The position numbers and the translations under genes were made by a program. Positions 44,929 to 56,161 of a stretch of DNA of 64,000 bases are shown piece by piece. The notes below the pieces were generated by a model. It saw only the letters and a program-made list of their open reading frames with translations, was not told the origin of the DNA and did no database searches. The stretch covers positions 399,412,103-399,476,102 of the forward strand of contig NC_134354.1 in assembly GCF_048569485.1 (NCBI RefSeq), written 5' to 3'. The stretch is from Anomaloglossus baeobatrachus (taxonomy: Eukaryota; Chordata; Amphibia; Anura; Aromobatidae). How positions within the stretch are numbered: position 1 is the first letter of the stretch; each line of letters starts with the position of its first letter.

Positions 44929-45311
44929 TAGGCTATGTGCGCACAGTGCATTTTTCGCGGCGTTTTTGGCCTCAAAACTGCAGGACTTTGCTTCCCCAGC
45001 AAAGTCTGAGTTTTCATTTTTGCTGTCCGCACACATCTGTTTTTTTTACCTGCGTTTTTGAGTTAAAAAAAAAAAAATGCACATGTCAGTTCTTTTCTGC
45101 GTTTTTCTGCGTTTTCCCCCCATGCAATGCATTGGAAAAACGCAGCAAAACGCAGAGATCAAAACGCAGCCAAAAACGCACCAAATCTCGGCAAAAACGC
45201 ATGCGTTTTTGATTCGTTTTTTCGACGCCAGTGCGTTTTTGTGCGTTTTTAGCGGCCAAAAACGCACAAAAACGCAGCGTCAAAAAGACGCAGTGTGCGA
45301 ACCTAGCCTTA
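44929..45311. mobile_element. GCGTTTTT-rich MITE, family G, copy 1
   Basis: Ends TAGGCTATGTGCGCACAGTG and (inward) TAAGGCTAGGTTCGCACACT. The interior has CAAAACTGCAGGACTTTGCT, CAGCAAAGTCTGAGTTTTCA and about fifteen GCGTTTTT/AAAAACGC motifs in both orientations. Overlapping T- and K-rich frames are by-products. Nearly the same element is at 57509..57926. Confidence 0.87.
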
Positions 45312-47600
45312 TGCTCACCCTCTGGTATCTTCAGCTTCTATCTCTCCGCACATATTGTTCTTTTGCAGTATTTGACCTGCCCGGCTGCGTCACTGTTTCA
45401 TGGAATGAACTTGATGTCACTCGATGTAAGTCTATAAAAGCCTCGTTCTTGCTCTCGTAGAGATGCATTGAGAGAGTGTGATGTAACTTGTGACTTTCAG
45501 CCAGTCACAATCTACAGCCACAAAATGGCAATGGCGCCAGGGGACCGGAGTGGCGTCAGTAAAAGGTCAAGATGCTGCAGTGTGAGTATAAAACTAGGGG
45601 CAGGGATCTTCAATTTAAAGCAGTTTTCCAGCACTGAAAAAAAACAAACAAAACAAAACGCAGGACTGGTGCTTTAATTGCCTTTTGTGAGGAAACTTAA
45701 AGGTGTTGTCCATTTTCAGAAAGTCCCAGTCCCTGGGTGCAGTTTGTTCTAAAATAAACTGTCCTTAATTTACTGTCCCCAGGTCCATCGCTGCTTACCT
45801 TGTCTGATATTGGCTGCAACTATATCACGTCAACAGTGCAGCTCTTAATGACTAAGCTCCATGATGTCAGCTCTGTAGCCAGTATCAGATACTGAAGCTC
45901 AGCAGTGAAATTTCTAAGAGATCACATCCCCTTTAATATAACCAATACAGGGGTTTTCCCAGTATCTAATGTTATGTGGCCTTTTGGGCTGTGGATCCAT
46001 AAAATATTGTGACCCTCCATGGTTACAATGCTGTATCTGTGCTGCTGCTCCAGCCTTTCTTGATAGGCTACAGCGGTGACATTACTTTTACAGCGCCCGT
46101 CATCACTGCTACCAGTCACTGGGTTCAGTCTCTAGATTGGCATCATTGCGAGCCCAGTGATGGGCTATAGCAGTGACTTCACGTCTATTCCACTGTATCC
46201 AATCAACTGAGGAGCAGCAGCGCTGAACCCGGGGAAGTCAGTAGCAACTGATTATTACTTTATAGGCCTGCAACCCTATGATCTAATGGACAACTCCATT
46301 TACTCTAAGATCCGATCAACATGGCACAGATTTGCAAGTGTTGCATGTTTATATTTCGTATCCTAAAACATGCCTTTCACATACAGGATTGGTTGAATGT
46401 CAGCGGATTATGACAGAATTCTGACGTACGACTATGGTCCAATAGGTGATACAATTTAAGTATAAAGGGGTGTTACCATCTAATAGAGATTTAGCTGTAT
46501 GATCTGTGGAGAGTCAATATCTGTAACTGGTATCAATCGCAGCTCTGCACCCATTTATTGTCCCACCCCTCAAAGTGATGACCACTTGCCAATATGCTAC
46601 ATTATCAGACTGGAAATCAGTATTTATTAAGGAGTAAGAGACTACAGGTTACACTCTCTATTTGGAGAAGGGACCCATGAACACCACAAAGATGGGTGAT
46701 GGTGTCAACTATGACTGAGGTCACTGTTTTCCTTGGGCCCCACAGCAGCGAGAGTGCCCTTGACCCCCTACGTCATCTATGCTGTTTCTACAAAATCTAT
46801 CAAACAATATAAAGCAATTGACAATCCCAGCGTGTGAGGCTCCAAAGCAAACACAGCTATGGTAGTTCAGTCAAACATTGCTGGATTTATTACCGGCATG
46901 TAAGGAGGCAGAATACAATGCGCCCTGGCCTGCCATGCATGTGCCACTCTATAGGGCCTCCGTGGATGGTTGTTGTCCCAGCTCTTTTGTGAGTAGCTGA
47001 GCAGTCCGCACTCGCATACAAATGTTTTCATCTCTTTGTGATGTATGGAACTACTCACATGGGACTAATTCAGCTATTGCGTTGATTGTCACTTGATTGA
47101 CTTTTGATATGTGGTGTTTAAAAGCCTCTTCTGTGACACGGTGAAAGCTGTAACACTTTGTTGTAATGCTTTCAATGCATGAGGCCCAGTGTTGCCCATA
47201 GCAACCAATCAAGTGTGGGGACCCTTTTAATATCCCATGCTTGATTACTAGTATTGTAGTCCACGTGGACATTTTCTTTTACAATGCCTGTAGAGCTTTC
47301 TCTTATTGGAAAAATACTTAGAAAGTTTGTAGGATGTGTAATAAGACATTTGTATCGAATATAGAAATGAAATATATCCTTGGACCTGGATCTCATTGGG
47401 TTGCTTTCAGTTTTGTGAGAACATTAGTAAAAAGTAGGTGCATGTACTTATTGTGTCTGCTGTACCTGAGTTATTCTTATACATGGCACTGGTATTTTCC
47501 ATGTTAATTAGGCATTTGGATTCTGTATGAATCTGAAGAACACAGGGTCACAGTAAGGTCTGTAGGTGCCATAATATATAGCCATGTTATTGAGGCTTGC
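45312..47600. other. mostly unique intron; possible old T2 MITE at 45697..45936
   Basis: 45697..45936 is bounded by TTAAAGGTGTTGTCC and CATCCCCTTTAA, i.e. TTAA flanks with AAAGG ends, but the arms are weak. 46250..47600 shows no recognised repeat. No exon with convincing splice sites and a known family was found. Confidence 0.45.
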
Positions 47601-47849
47601 TAAGGGTACTTTCACACTTGCGTTTATTTCCTTCCGTTACAATCCGCCCTTTTGGAAAACAGCGGAATCCGTTAACGGATTCCGCTGTTTCCCATAGACT
47701 TGTATGGGTGACGGATTGTACCAAAAGGACCTGCGTTGCTTCCGCTGGGCGACGCTCCGTTGATTCCGCCCAGCGGGAGGAACGCAGCATGTAACGTGGT
47801 TTTGAGCAGTGGAATCCTCTGGATTTCACTGCGCATGCTCTTCTTCTTC

Positions 47850-47880
<31 letters not shown>

Positions 47881-48276
47881 AACTTTATTTTGGCTTGCGG
47901 TGGCCGAACGTTCAGCTGAGCGACCGGCCGCCAGCATGCCTGGCCGCCGGCAAGTGACAGCGCTCAGCTGAGCGCCCGCCCGCCGGCATGCCCGGGCGCC
48001 GGCAAGTGACAGCGCTCAGCTGAGCGCCCGCCCGCTGGCATGCCCGGCCGCCGGCAAGTGACAGCGCTCAGCTGATCACCCGGCGGTCGGCTGCAGGGAG
48101 CGATCAGCTGATCGTTCACAATAGTCTGCCGCTGGTAAAACTGGAAAAAAAAAAAATCAAAACTAATTGCGTTGTTTTGCAGCATCCGTTGTGCCACTAT
48201 ATGCAACACATCCATTGCATCCGTTACACAACGCGATGCAACGGATACCGTTCAACGCAAGTTTGAAACTAGCCTA
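47601..48276. mobile_element. MITE with AAGGGTACTTTCACACTTGC ends
   Basis: The left end TAAGGGTACTTTCACACTTG pairs with the right end CAAGTTTGAAACTAGCCTAA. The interior has the hairpin GCGGAATCCGTTAACGGATT, the phrase CCGCTGGGCGACG...CCGCCCAGCGG, a T tract at 47848..47874 and a 52-bp tandem array. Noncoding. Confidence 0.83.
47914..48074. repeat. 52-bp tandem repeat, three copies
   Basis: AGCTGAGCG at 47914, 47966 and 48018 and AGCTGATCA at 48070 mark exact 52-bp spacing. Each unit has GCCGGCAAGTGACAGCGCTC. It lies inside the MITE. Confidence 0.9.
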
Positions 48277-48552
48277 ACTGGGCTATAGAAAGTAATGCCG
48301 TTGTACAAGTAGAAGTTGCAAGCTGTGACTTTTTTTTTTTTTTTTTTTGCTTCCTTACAAATCAATAGTAAACCGCATGACTGAACTGTACAGTATAAAC
48401 CCAAAATAAACTTTTAAAGGTCTTGGTAATTTTGTAGAGAAATTGCTGCCAGGCTTATACTCCTATCTTAAAGCAGTATAAGGTAGTAACAGAAACTTTT
48501 TATTTGTTTTAGGTGACTTATGCTAGTGCAGCACTTTTCATGAGAGAGCTCT

Positions 48553-49142
48553 TTAAAGGGAACCGGTCACCAGATTTGTCCCTTATAAGCTGCGGCCACC
48601 ACCAGTGAGCTCTTGTATACATCATTCCAGAATACTGTATATAAGAGCCCAGGCCACTCTGTAGAACATAAAAAAAATTTCCATTGTGCTCATGCGCATG
48701 CGCACCTTTCTCTGCCCTGTTGAGGGCAGAGCAAAGTACTGTAATGCGCAGGGAAAGATCAAAGACCGCCCTCGCATGCGTAAGAAAATACTTTGCTCTG
48801 CCTTCAGCAGGGCAGATTAAAGTGCGTGTGCGCAGGAGCACAATCCAGGCCTCTGTATGAACAATGTAGGAATCCTCCTCCACACGGAGCTGGGAAGGAG
48901 GATAGCAATGGAAGGAAGATGGGAGGCACAGGATCAAGATCAGCGACGTCCATCAGAACTGGCCGCCTGCAGGTGAGTATAATAAAAGATGGGCCTTTTT
49001 TTTTTCTTTGTTACACAGAGCGGCCTAGACACTTTTTTTTTTTTTTTTTTAAATATACAGTATTCGAGAAGGCAGTATATAAAGGCTTACTGGTGGTGGC
49101 CTCAGGTTATAGGGGCAAATCTGGTGATCGATTCCCTTTTAA
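48553..49142. mobile_element. T2/Kolobok-type MITE, larger family, copy 1
   Basis: TTAA flanks (48553..48556 and 49139..49142). Ends AAAGGGAACCGGTCACCAGA and (inward) AAAGGGAATCGATCACCAGA. Both arms run on through CCCTTATAAGC / GGCCACCACCAGTG and a TATA-rich hairpin. The interior has GCTCATGCGCATGCGCACC and an internal CTCTGCC / GGCAGAG hairpin. It shares arms and interior with 56162..57106. Confidence 0.85.
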
Positions 49143-49887
49143 CCCCTTCATGACCTTTTACATTGGGGCTGTACCCCCATGATTGCCGCTGGGTCTCCGG
49201 CTTATCTTGTAGCCGGAATCCAGTTCTCACTGCCAGGAGCGGTCCCTGCGCTGATTCCGGCAGTTTAATCCCCTAAATGCTGCGATCTATGCAATCACAG
49301 ACTTCAGATGGCAGGGAGAGGAATCTCTTACCTGTCCCTGGCGATTGGGTCCCTGTAACTTTAATCGTAGGAACCCGATCGCTGGCATGGCAACAGCTAC
49401 GGAAAGCGTTCAGAAAGCAAACAACTGCGTTGTGCAGTACAAGCACAGTGGATGGAATTTCTAGAAATCCTATGCCCACTTTGCTTCTATTCTCCACAGC
49501 TGACATGCGGTGTGGCTTCCCTAGTTGCAGCATGTCAATTTATGCTGTAGAGACGTGAGTGTCCTCCGCTTGGAAAACGGAGCAAAAGTCCACAGCGCTC
49601 CAAACCTTGCTAATACAGACTTTTTTGTTGTCAAAGTTAGATGTTTGGACAATGTAAGGTTCTTCTTCCCATTGATCATTGAGTTTGTGAAGTCTTCTTT
49701 TTCTTTTTTGTACCCTTTCTCCAGGGGTCAATGGCACAGCTTTTGCTCTTTTGTTGTAATCGTTCTTGTTTTTCCCTACTTTGATCTAAATTCCTTTCAA
49801 CACATTCTTGAACCTTCTTGTATTGAGCTTAACGAGCTGTATTCCAATCACTTTGTGGATGGTCTTCAAGGTTTAGGACTCCCATGT
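49143..49887. other. repeat-derived intron sequence
   Basis: 49143..49420 carries phrases such as TGCCGCTGGGTCTCCGGCTT and TCCGGCAGTTTAATCCCCTA, which look repetitive. 49428..49610 is a second copy of the repeat at 38147..38440. 49610..49887 shows nothing recognised. Confidence 0.5.
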
Positions 49888-49988
49888 CTAAAGGTCCAGT
49901 CACACATAACGAGATCGTGAACGAGATCGCTACTACGTCATAGTTCCCGGATCGTTGCGGAGTTGTTGGTGAAATCGTATGTGAGGTG

Positions 49989-50026
<38 letters not shown>

Positions 50027-50358
50027 TTTAGGAACGAGCATGCGACCCGTATAACAATCTTGTAAATCGTCGGGACCCTGTCACACAACGGGGACGCAAC
50101 TACACGCCTACGTTTCACTCATCTAGGTTGTTAACGAAATCGTTAGCTAGGTGTCAAACATACAGATCCAGCAGGACTCCAACGAGCCAAAAATGGCCCA
50201 GGCTGTTCAGCATCGACCAACGATTTCACAGCAGGGGGCGGATCGTTGGTACGTGTCAAACATGACGAGATCGCTAGTGAAGTCGTTGTTGCGTCACAGA
50301 AACTGTGACGTAGCAACGATCTCGTTCACGATCTCATTATTTGTGAAGTGGCCTTAAG
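49888..50358. mobile_element. MITE, family D, copy 2
   Basis: Ends CTAAAGGTCCAGTCACACAT and (inward) CTTAAGGCCACTTCACAAAT. The arms continue with ACGAGATCGTGAACGAGATC / GATCTCGTTCACGATCTCAT. The interior CAGCAGGACTCCAACGAGCC and CACAGCAGGGGGCGGATCGT match copy 1. A CA microsatellite has expanded inside. Confidence 0.87.
49990..50023. repeat. CA microsatellite
   Basis: Seventeen CA units within the family D MITE. Confidence 0.95.
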
Positions 50359-50366
50359 TCGACAGG

Positions 50367-51122
50367 TAGGGGTGCTTCACACACAGCGAGCTCACTGCCG
50401 AGATCGCTGCTGAGTCACGCTTTTTGTGACGCAGCAGTGACCTCATTAGCGATCTCGCTGTGTGTGACAATGAGCAGCGATCTGGCCCCTGCTGCGAGAT
50501 CGCTGCTCGTTACACACAGCCCTGGTTCGTTTTCTTCAAAGGCGCTCTCCCGCTGTGACTCACAGATCGCTGTGTGTGACAGCGAGAGAGCGACAAATGA
50601 AGCGAGCAGGGAGCAGGAGCCGGCGTCTGACAGCTGAGGTAAGCTTGTATCCAAGATAAACATCGGGTAACCAAGGTGGTTACCCGATATTTACCTTAGT
50701 TACCAGCCTCTGCAGCTCTCACGCTGCCTGTGCTGCCGGCTCCGGCTCTCTGCACATGTAGCTGCTGTACACATCTGGTTAATTAACCCGATGTGTACAG
50801 CAGCTAGGAGAGCAAGGAGCCAGCGCTCAGTGTGCGCGGCTCCCTGCTTCCTGCACACACAGCTAAGCGGTGTGCGCTGGTAACTAATGTAAACACTATG
50901 TAAACACTATGTTACCAGTCTCCGCAGCTTCCAGACGGCGGCTCCGTGCAAGCGCAGCGTCGCTTGCACGTCGCTGCTGGCTGGGGGCTGTTCACTGGTC
51001 GCTGGTGAGATCTGCCTGTTTGACAGCTCACCAGCGACCATGTAGCGATGCAGCAGCGATCCTGACCAGGTCAGATCGCTGGTCGGATCGCTGCTGCATC
51101 GCTAAGTGTGAAGGTACCCGTA
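50367..51122. mobile_element. MITE with GGGTGCTTCACACACAGCGA ends
   Basis: The left end TAGGGGTGCTTCACACACAG pairs with the right end CTAAGTGTGAAGGTACCCGT. The interior is strongly palindromic: GTTACCCGATATTTACC versus AACATCGGGTAACC, GATGTGTACAGCAGCT versus AGCTGCTGTACACATC, and many GATCGCTG motifs. 756 bp, noncoding. Confidence 0.85.
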
Positions 51123-53133
51123 ATCTTCCTGGTCTTGCTCGCATAAGATAAGCTGGGGTGAAGTTTGTAGACCCTACGGTGATGTTGTTATTGTGGTAGT
51201 GAGGAGAGCCTGCTTAAATGTACGTGGTACAGGATTACAGAAGCACGAGCTGGGCATAATGTACGGGCACTAAAATATACTGGGCACAGCAAGGACTTAT
51301 TTGTAATTTTTAATTCTGCAACATTCATTGTATTTGACACCATTGGTGTCTTCTAGAGACCAAATCGTCACTACACCCATAGATGAATACCAGAGGGGTG
51401 TAGTTTCCAAAATGTGGTCACTTGAGGGGCATTTCTTCTGTTCTGGCACTTGGAGCCTCTGCAAATGGAGTTTGCAATCTACACTAGGAAAATAGTCCAT
51501 GATGCAATTTTTTTTTTATTTCCCATATGGACAAAAAACTGATCCGATCAGCCCTATTAAATTTTACTGGTTAGTGTGCTGTATGATTTTTACTTGGACA
51601 CCACACATCTATATTATATACTCGTATGGCTGAGCTCTTAGCCTAACTAATTATGTGCTCATTTTAATGCAGGAGTTGTAGTTTTTCCTTAGATGGCCAA
51701 CCACAGATGGCAGACCACTGCTGAGAAGTAAAAGGCTCAGCATTTTCCAGTGTTGAAAATTGACCTATCTGTAGTAAATGTTTTACAGAACAGAATGATG
51801 TGCCGACATCTTAAATATCTCAGGCTCATTCCTGTAAGGTTTGGGATGGTAGTTATTCTGTGATCAGTTCTATAAACCATTCACAGAAGAATACAGCTAT
51901 TCTAAGAATTATCTAGAAGTGCCTCTTCACAGGGGACTGGTAGCCAAGGGAGATATATCCCCAGGGATGGACTCTTATCAGGTTATCCCCTAGGCTACAT
52001 GATTAGATGAGGGGTGTGCCAACTGTCAGTGCTGTCTAAAATGATATATTACAGTAATAAAAGGGATGGAATTCATTTACTTCACTTCACCCTACATTTT
52101 AACAATACAAAGAGAAGAGTAGAGAACTGAAAAGCATAGATAAGCAAGTTGAATGTCAAGATAAAAAAAGCTTCAACACTATAGAGATCCCAGATGGTTG
52201 GCATTGCTGCACTTGTCAGCTCTGGAGGCCACGACCTGTGGCTTGATGTAGCCCTGGCCATGACACCTCTTGTATTGAGCCGTATAATGGAATAATGGTA
52301 CACGTGCAGCATTGGTGACATGCCGCAGCAGCCGAGGCTTTTCAAATATTCCCGGCTTTAAAGCTGATTTAAATAGACCTTTTGTTTTTACATAATTAAG
52401 CGGCAAAAACCCTGAAAGCTGTAAGAATTCCTAATCTCTTCCAACGGACACTGTGGGGAGACGGTTGTTCCAGTACATTCCCTACATTTCACATTTCTCA
52501 AAGTTTGTAAAAGATTTTTCATAGCTTCTCTGCTTAACACCCTTCCCCCTTCAGGATTTTCAATCTCTCTTCCACCAGCAGTTTTTCCACCTCTTCCCCC
52601 TCCTCTCTCACGCTCTCTTGACTTCTGGTCCTTCTGCTGCCTGTGTGCTCCCTCCCTACATCTCTTGACTCCCTTCCATGGAGGCTATAGCTAGACAGAG
52701 GCTGTACTCAACCTGCGAGCTACTGTTTGAGCAGCAGTCACTTTTTAGTTTGTATTAGATTTATCTACTGCTACTATTCACGTGGACATTTTTTATTGGA
52801 GAGAGAGGTTGATGCTGTAAGAGCCAAGATTCCGTAATGGCGGTTATATCTAGACAACCAGTCATTTATAAGACCTTCTGTAGGTCACTTGTGCCATGAT
52901 ATATACAGATTGGCCTGGTGTTTTGCCCACTAATACATTTCCTTTATGTTTAGGGTGGGATTCATGTAGTAAAATGAACTTTACACTGGTGTAATATCTC
53001 CACCCATGGTAAGCAGGGTGGCAACTATGATTAAATGTCGTTGGTACATTTTGTACCATAAGATTTTGAAATTTAACTTTCCTCCTTGAGTTATTCCGCA
53101 CTGTCATGTCTTTTATGTTTCTGGTAAAGCTGG
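51123..53133. other. unique-looking intron with pyrimidine-rich stretch
   Basis: 51340..51485 carries the same repeat phrase as 39178..39420 (AGAGGGGTGTAGTTTCCAAA). 52540..52680 is dominated by C and T (CTTCCCCCTCCTCTCTCACG), followed by CTTCCATGGAGGCTATAGCT. No frame of a known family. Confidence 0.5.
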
Positions 53134-53620
53134 ATAAGGCTGCTTTCACACATCCGGTTTGAGCCGTGCGGCTCAATCCGGCTGTGACACCTATGCAACG
53201 GATGCGGTGAAAACACCGCATCCTTTGCATAAGTTTTTGCGCAGTGGACAAAACCGCATGCGGCAGCCGGATGCTTTTTTTTTTTTTTTTCCGCATCGCG
53301 CCGCATCCGGCGTCCATAGGGATGCCTTGAAAAATGCGCCGCATCGGTTGGATGCGGCGCGATGCGTGTGTTTTTTTTTTTTTTTTTTTTGCTGGAGCAA
53401 AAAACGTGCCAGGGAACGTTCCATCCGGCCGCCGCATCGTCTAAATCTGCCGCATGCGGCAAAAACCGGACGGAACGCAAGCCCATGCAGCACAATGCGG
53501 CGCCAATGCAAGTCAATGCTGGAAAAAACGAAACCAGCGGCAAAAAAAAACTTTAGTTTTTTCAGCAGAGCGCCGGATTGTGCCGCACTGCTACAGCCGG
53601 ATGAGTGAAAGCAGCCTAAT
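53134..53620. mobile_element. MITE with TAAGGCTGCTTTCACACATC ends
   Basis: The left end TAAGGCTGCTTTCACACATC pairs with the right end GATGAGTGAAAGCAGCCTAA. The interior is made of CCGCATGCGGC, GGATGCGG and complements, with two long T tracts (53274..53290, 53369..53390). The overlapping 100- to 190-codon frames on both strands come from this composition. Confidence 0.83.
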
Positions 53621-53770
53621 ACCGTGTGACCGTGTGACTGTATTTACTGCTCCCCAAGAGCTGTTGCACAGCTAACCAGAAGGCTAATATATTACATAGC
53701 ACCGTAATGTGGAGAAGGTTACATTACAGCATATCTGGAAAGTGTCTGGAAAAGATATATTTTACTCATG

Positions 53771-54190
53771 AATAGACATGAGCGAACCCGTGAAGGTTCG
53801 ATGGGTTCAGCTGGACACGTCAGATAGTTTTGGTTTGGGAATTGGACTTGACCTGAAGCTTTATGGGAGTCACTAATTGGGAAGTCCAGGTCTCCGCACA
53901 CATGCAGCCAGCCAGAAACTGATCACTTCCGGGGATGGGTGGGCTGGCTTTTTTTTTTTTTTTTTTTGCACGTACATTACATCCGATGACTCGGTTCTTA
54001 CCCCAAGTGTGAGCTATTCAAACACTGCAAGCAGCTCCCACTTGGCTGAGCACCGCACGTACCCGAGCACAGCAATGGTGGCTCAAGTGGTTTGCATACG
54101 TAAAGCCTCCGAACCCAAACTATGTTTTTTTGGTAAAGTCTATGTTCGGTACGAAAACTGAACACTGAACCTCGGGTTTGCTCATATTTG
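53771..54190. mobile_element. nonautonomous hAT-like element
   Basis: Ends TAGACATGAGCGAACCCG and (inward) ATATGAGCAAACCCGAGG are inverted repeats in the style of hAT TIRs (compare TAGTGATGAGCGAGTAC at 58368). The interior has a T tract and TGGCTGAGCACCGCACGTAC. No coding part. Confidence 0.6.
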
Positions 54191-54263
54191 CTCATGAAAA
54201 CCTCAATATCTCATTATGAAGTTTGTTTTTCTTTTAAATGCTATCACAAACTTATAGCACAAA

Positions 54264-54990
54264 TTAGGGCTGAGCGGACCGGGACTGAAAAAGTCTGGAT
54301 CCGCGCGGTTTTAACGTTGCCCGGGTGCCGGGCCTGGGACTCCGGATGTTTGATCTGGATCTGACACTCGAGAAAAAAATAAAAATAAAGGAAAAATAAA
54401 GAAAATAAGAATGAAGCGATGCTTCGGCCCGGCTATACGCTGCTTCCATGCTGCTCCTGTGGCCTCCATGGACCGCTCATTTCATATGCATAGCTTTCCC
54501 TGCCCACCGACCGTCCTGGCCTCTGTGATTGGTTGCAGCCAGACGCGCCCCCAGCCTGTGTGACACATCTCCCTGCATCCAGTCACCACTCATCACGGTT
54601 CATTCTCTGGAGCGCACAGCTAGCGGTCGTGCCCTAGGCCGCTTGCTGTAAGGTTCAGATGTAGCAGAGCTGAATCGCCGTGGGATCTCGTGTGGATTAC
54701 TTCGTACCTGCATAGAACTATATGCAGCCAACCCCGCTCCTGTCAGGCGAGTGTGCGACCGTGCTGGATGATGCGATGCTAGACTCGTGCAAGTCCGTCA
54801 AGTGTGACTTGACTCCGGCCTAAGAGGAGCTGCATGCGTTTTTTTTTTTTCTTAAATTATTTACATATAATTTAAAAAAGCCGACGTGCGGTCCCCCTAA
54901 TTTTCATACCCAGCCACGATAAAGTTGACAGCTGAGGCTGTAGTCGCAGGCTGGAGAGACTCGGCCTAAAAATATCAGCCTCCAACCGCC
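54264..54990. mobile_element. nonautonomous hAT-like fragment plus foldback piece
   Basis: Begins TTAGGGCTGAGCGGACCGGG, again a GAGCG-type end. 54860..54990 (GTCCCCCTAATTTTCATACC, GCCACGATAAAGTTGACAGC) matches the left arm of the 17850 foldback. The right end is not identified. Confidence 0.45.
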
Positions 54991-55429
54991 TGGAATTGTC
55001 ACATCCATTAGGAATATGTGGATATATCGGCCGCATGACTACATTATGGAAGCTTCGTGCCAATTCCAAGTTGTAAAGAGTCCTAATGCGTGCCCAATTC
55101 CAAATAAGTTGAAACGCTTTGTTAGGATGCAGTGTGTGAACATAACCTTTCTTAAACACAAAGATGCAGCGCATTTCGCCCCAAAAAAATGCATTAAAAA
55201 AACACGTTTTTTTTTGTGTTTTTACCGCATTTTTCTAATGCGTTTCAGTCACATCTACTGACTGACTGGAAGGGCTCAAAAAGTCTAGAAAAACACAAAA
55301 AGAATTGACATGCTGCATCTTGGCTGAATCTTCTTAAATGCAGCCAAAAAAAGATGCCCAGTGTGGACAGCAGAATGGAAATCTCACTTTGCTGGGAGAA
55401 GGAAATGCAATCATTTAGGTGTTTGGAAA
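54991..55429. other. intron sequence with an old MITE end
   Basis: 55120..55280 has GCAGTGTGTGAACATAACC and AAAACACG/CGTTTT phrases of the family G type, too decayed to delimit. No gene seen. Confidence 0.4.
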
Positions 55430-55510
55430 TCACTTATATCCATATTTTATTCACAACATAACATATCGGAAATTTAAATTAGATCTTTTTGAGTTCATTT
55501 GAAAAAGTAA

Positions 55511-56155
55511 TCAAATTAAATCTTGATGGCAACAACACGTCTTTTTTAATAAAAAAGAAAAAAAAAAAAAAAGGTTGTAACAGGCCATGTCTACTATTGT
55601 CTTTTTACAACATGAGCGAAGTACGATACTATTTGCTGGATATTTAGGAGATGAAAGTTTTCCCATTCTTAGCTGATGTAGGATTCTAGCTGCTGCACAG
55701 TCCAGGATCTTCCTTGCCAGATTTTTCATTTGATAATGCGCCAAATGTTTTCTATTTGTGAGAGGTCTGGACTGCAGGTGGCAAGTTCATCATCTGAACT
55801 CTTCTGTGAAGCCATGCTGTTATGATGAATGATGAATGAAGTATGTGGTGTAGCATTATATTTCTGAAATACACAAGGCCTTCTGTGAAATAGACATTGT
55901 CTGGAAGGGAGCTTATATGATTCTAAAGCCTCTATATAATGCTCAGTATTGATGGTGCATTTCAGAATATGGAAGCTACTTATGCCATATGCACTAATAC
56001 AACACTGTATCATTAAGGGTGCAGGTGGATCTTCAACTGTGCAGTGATAAGCTGGATAGTCTATCTCTCTTTTGAGTCAGCAGGACACGGCGTATGTAGT
56101 TTCCATAAGAAATATTAGATTTTGATTCACCTGACTACAGAACAGTTTTCCATTT
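55511..56155 (-). pseudogene. Tc1-like transposase, C-terminal part
   Basis: Starts with a GGAAAACTGTTCTGTAGTCA stretch corresponding to the family's KTVLWSDES region. Then CISAYGISSFHI, INTEHYIEALESYKLPSRQ, RPCVFQKYNATPHTS (the family has QQDNAKPHTA, so the second catalytic Asp is Tyr here) and ATCSPDLSQIENIWRIIK with the acidic third residue (55740). A frame break follows, then ARKILDCAAARILHQLRMGK to the end. Inactive. Confidence 0.85.
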
Positions 56156-56161
56156 TACCTC

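Noticed and set aside
52862-53608. Frames of 106-191 codons on both strands
   Set aside because: They overlap a MITE with long T tracts and CCGCATGCGG repeats; Lys/Phe runs show the origin.
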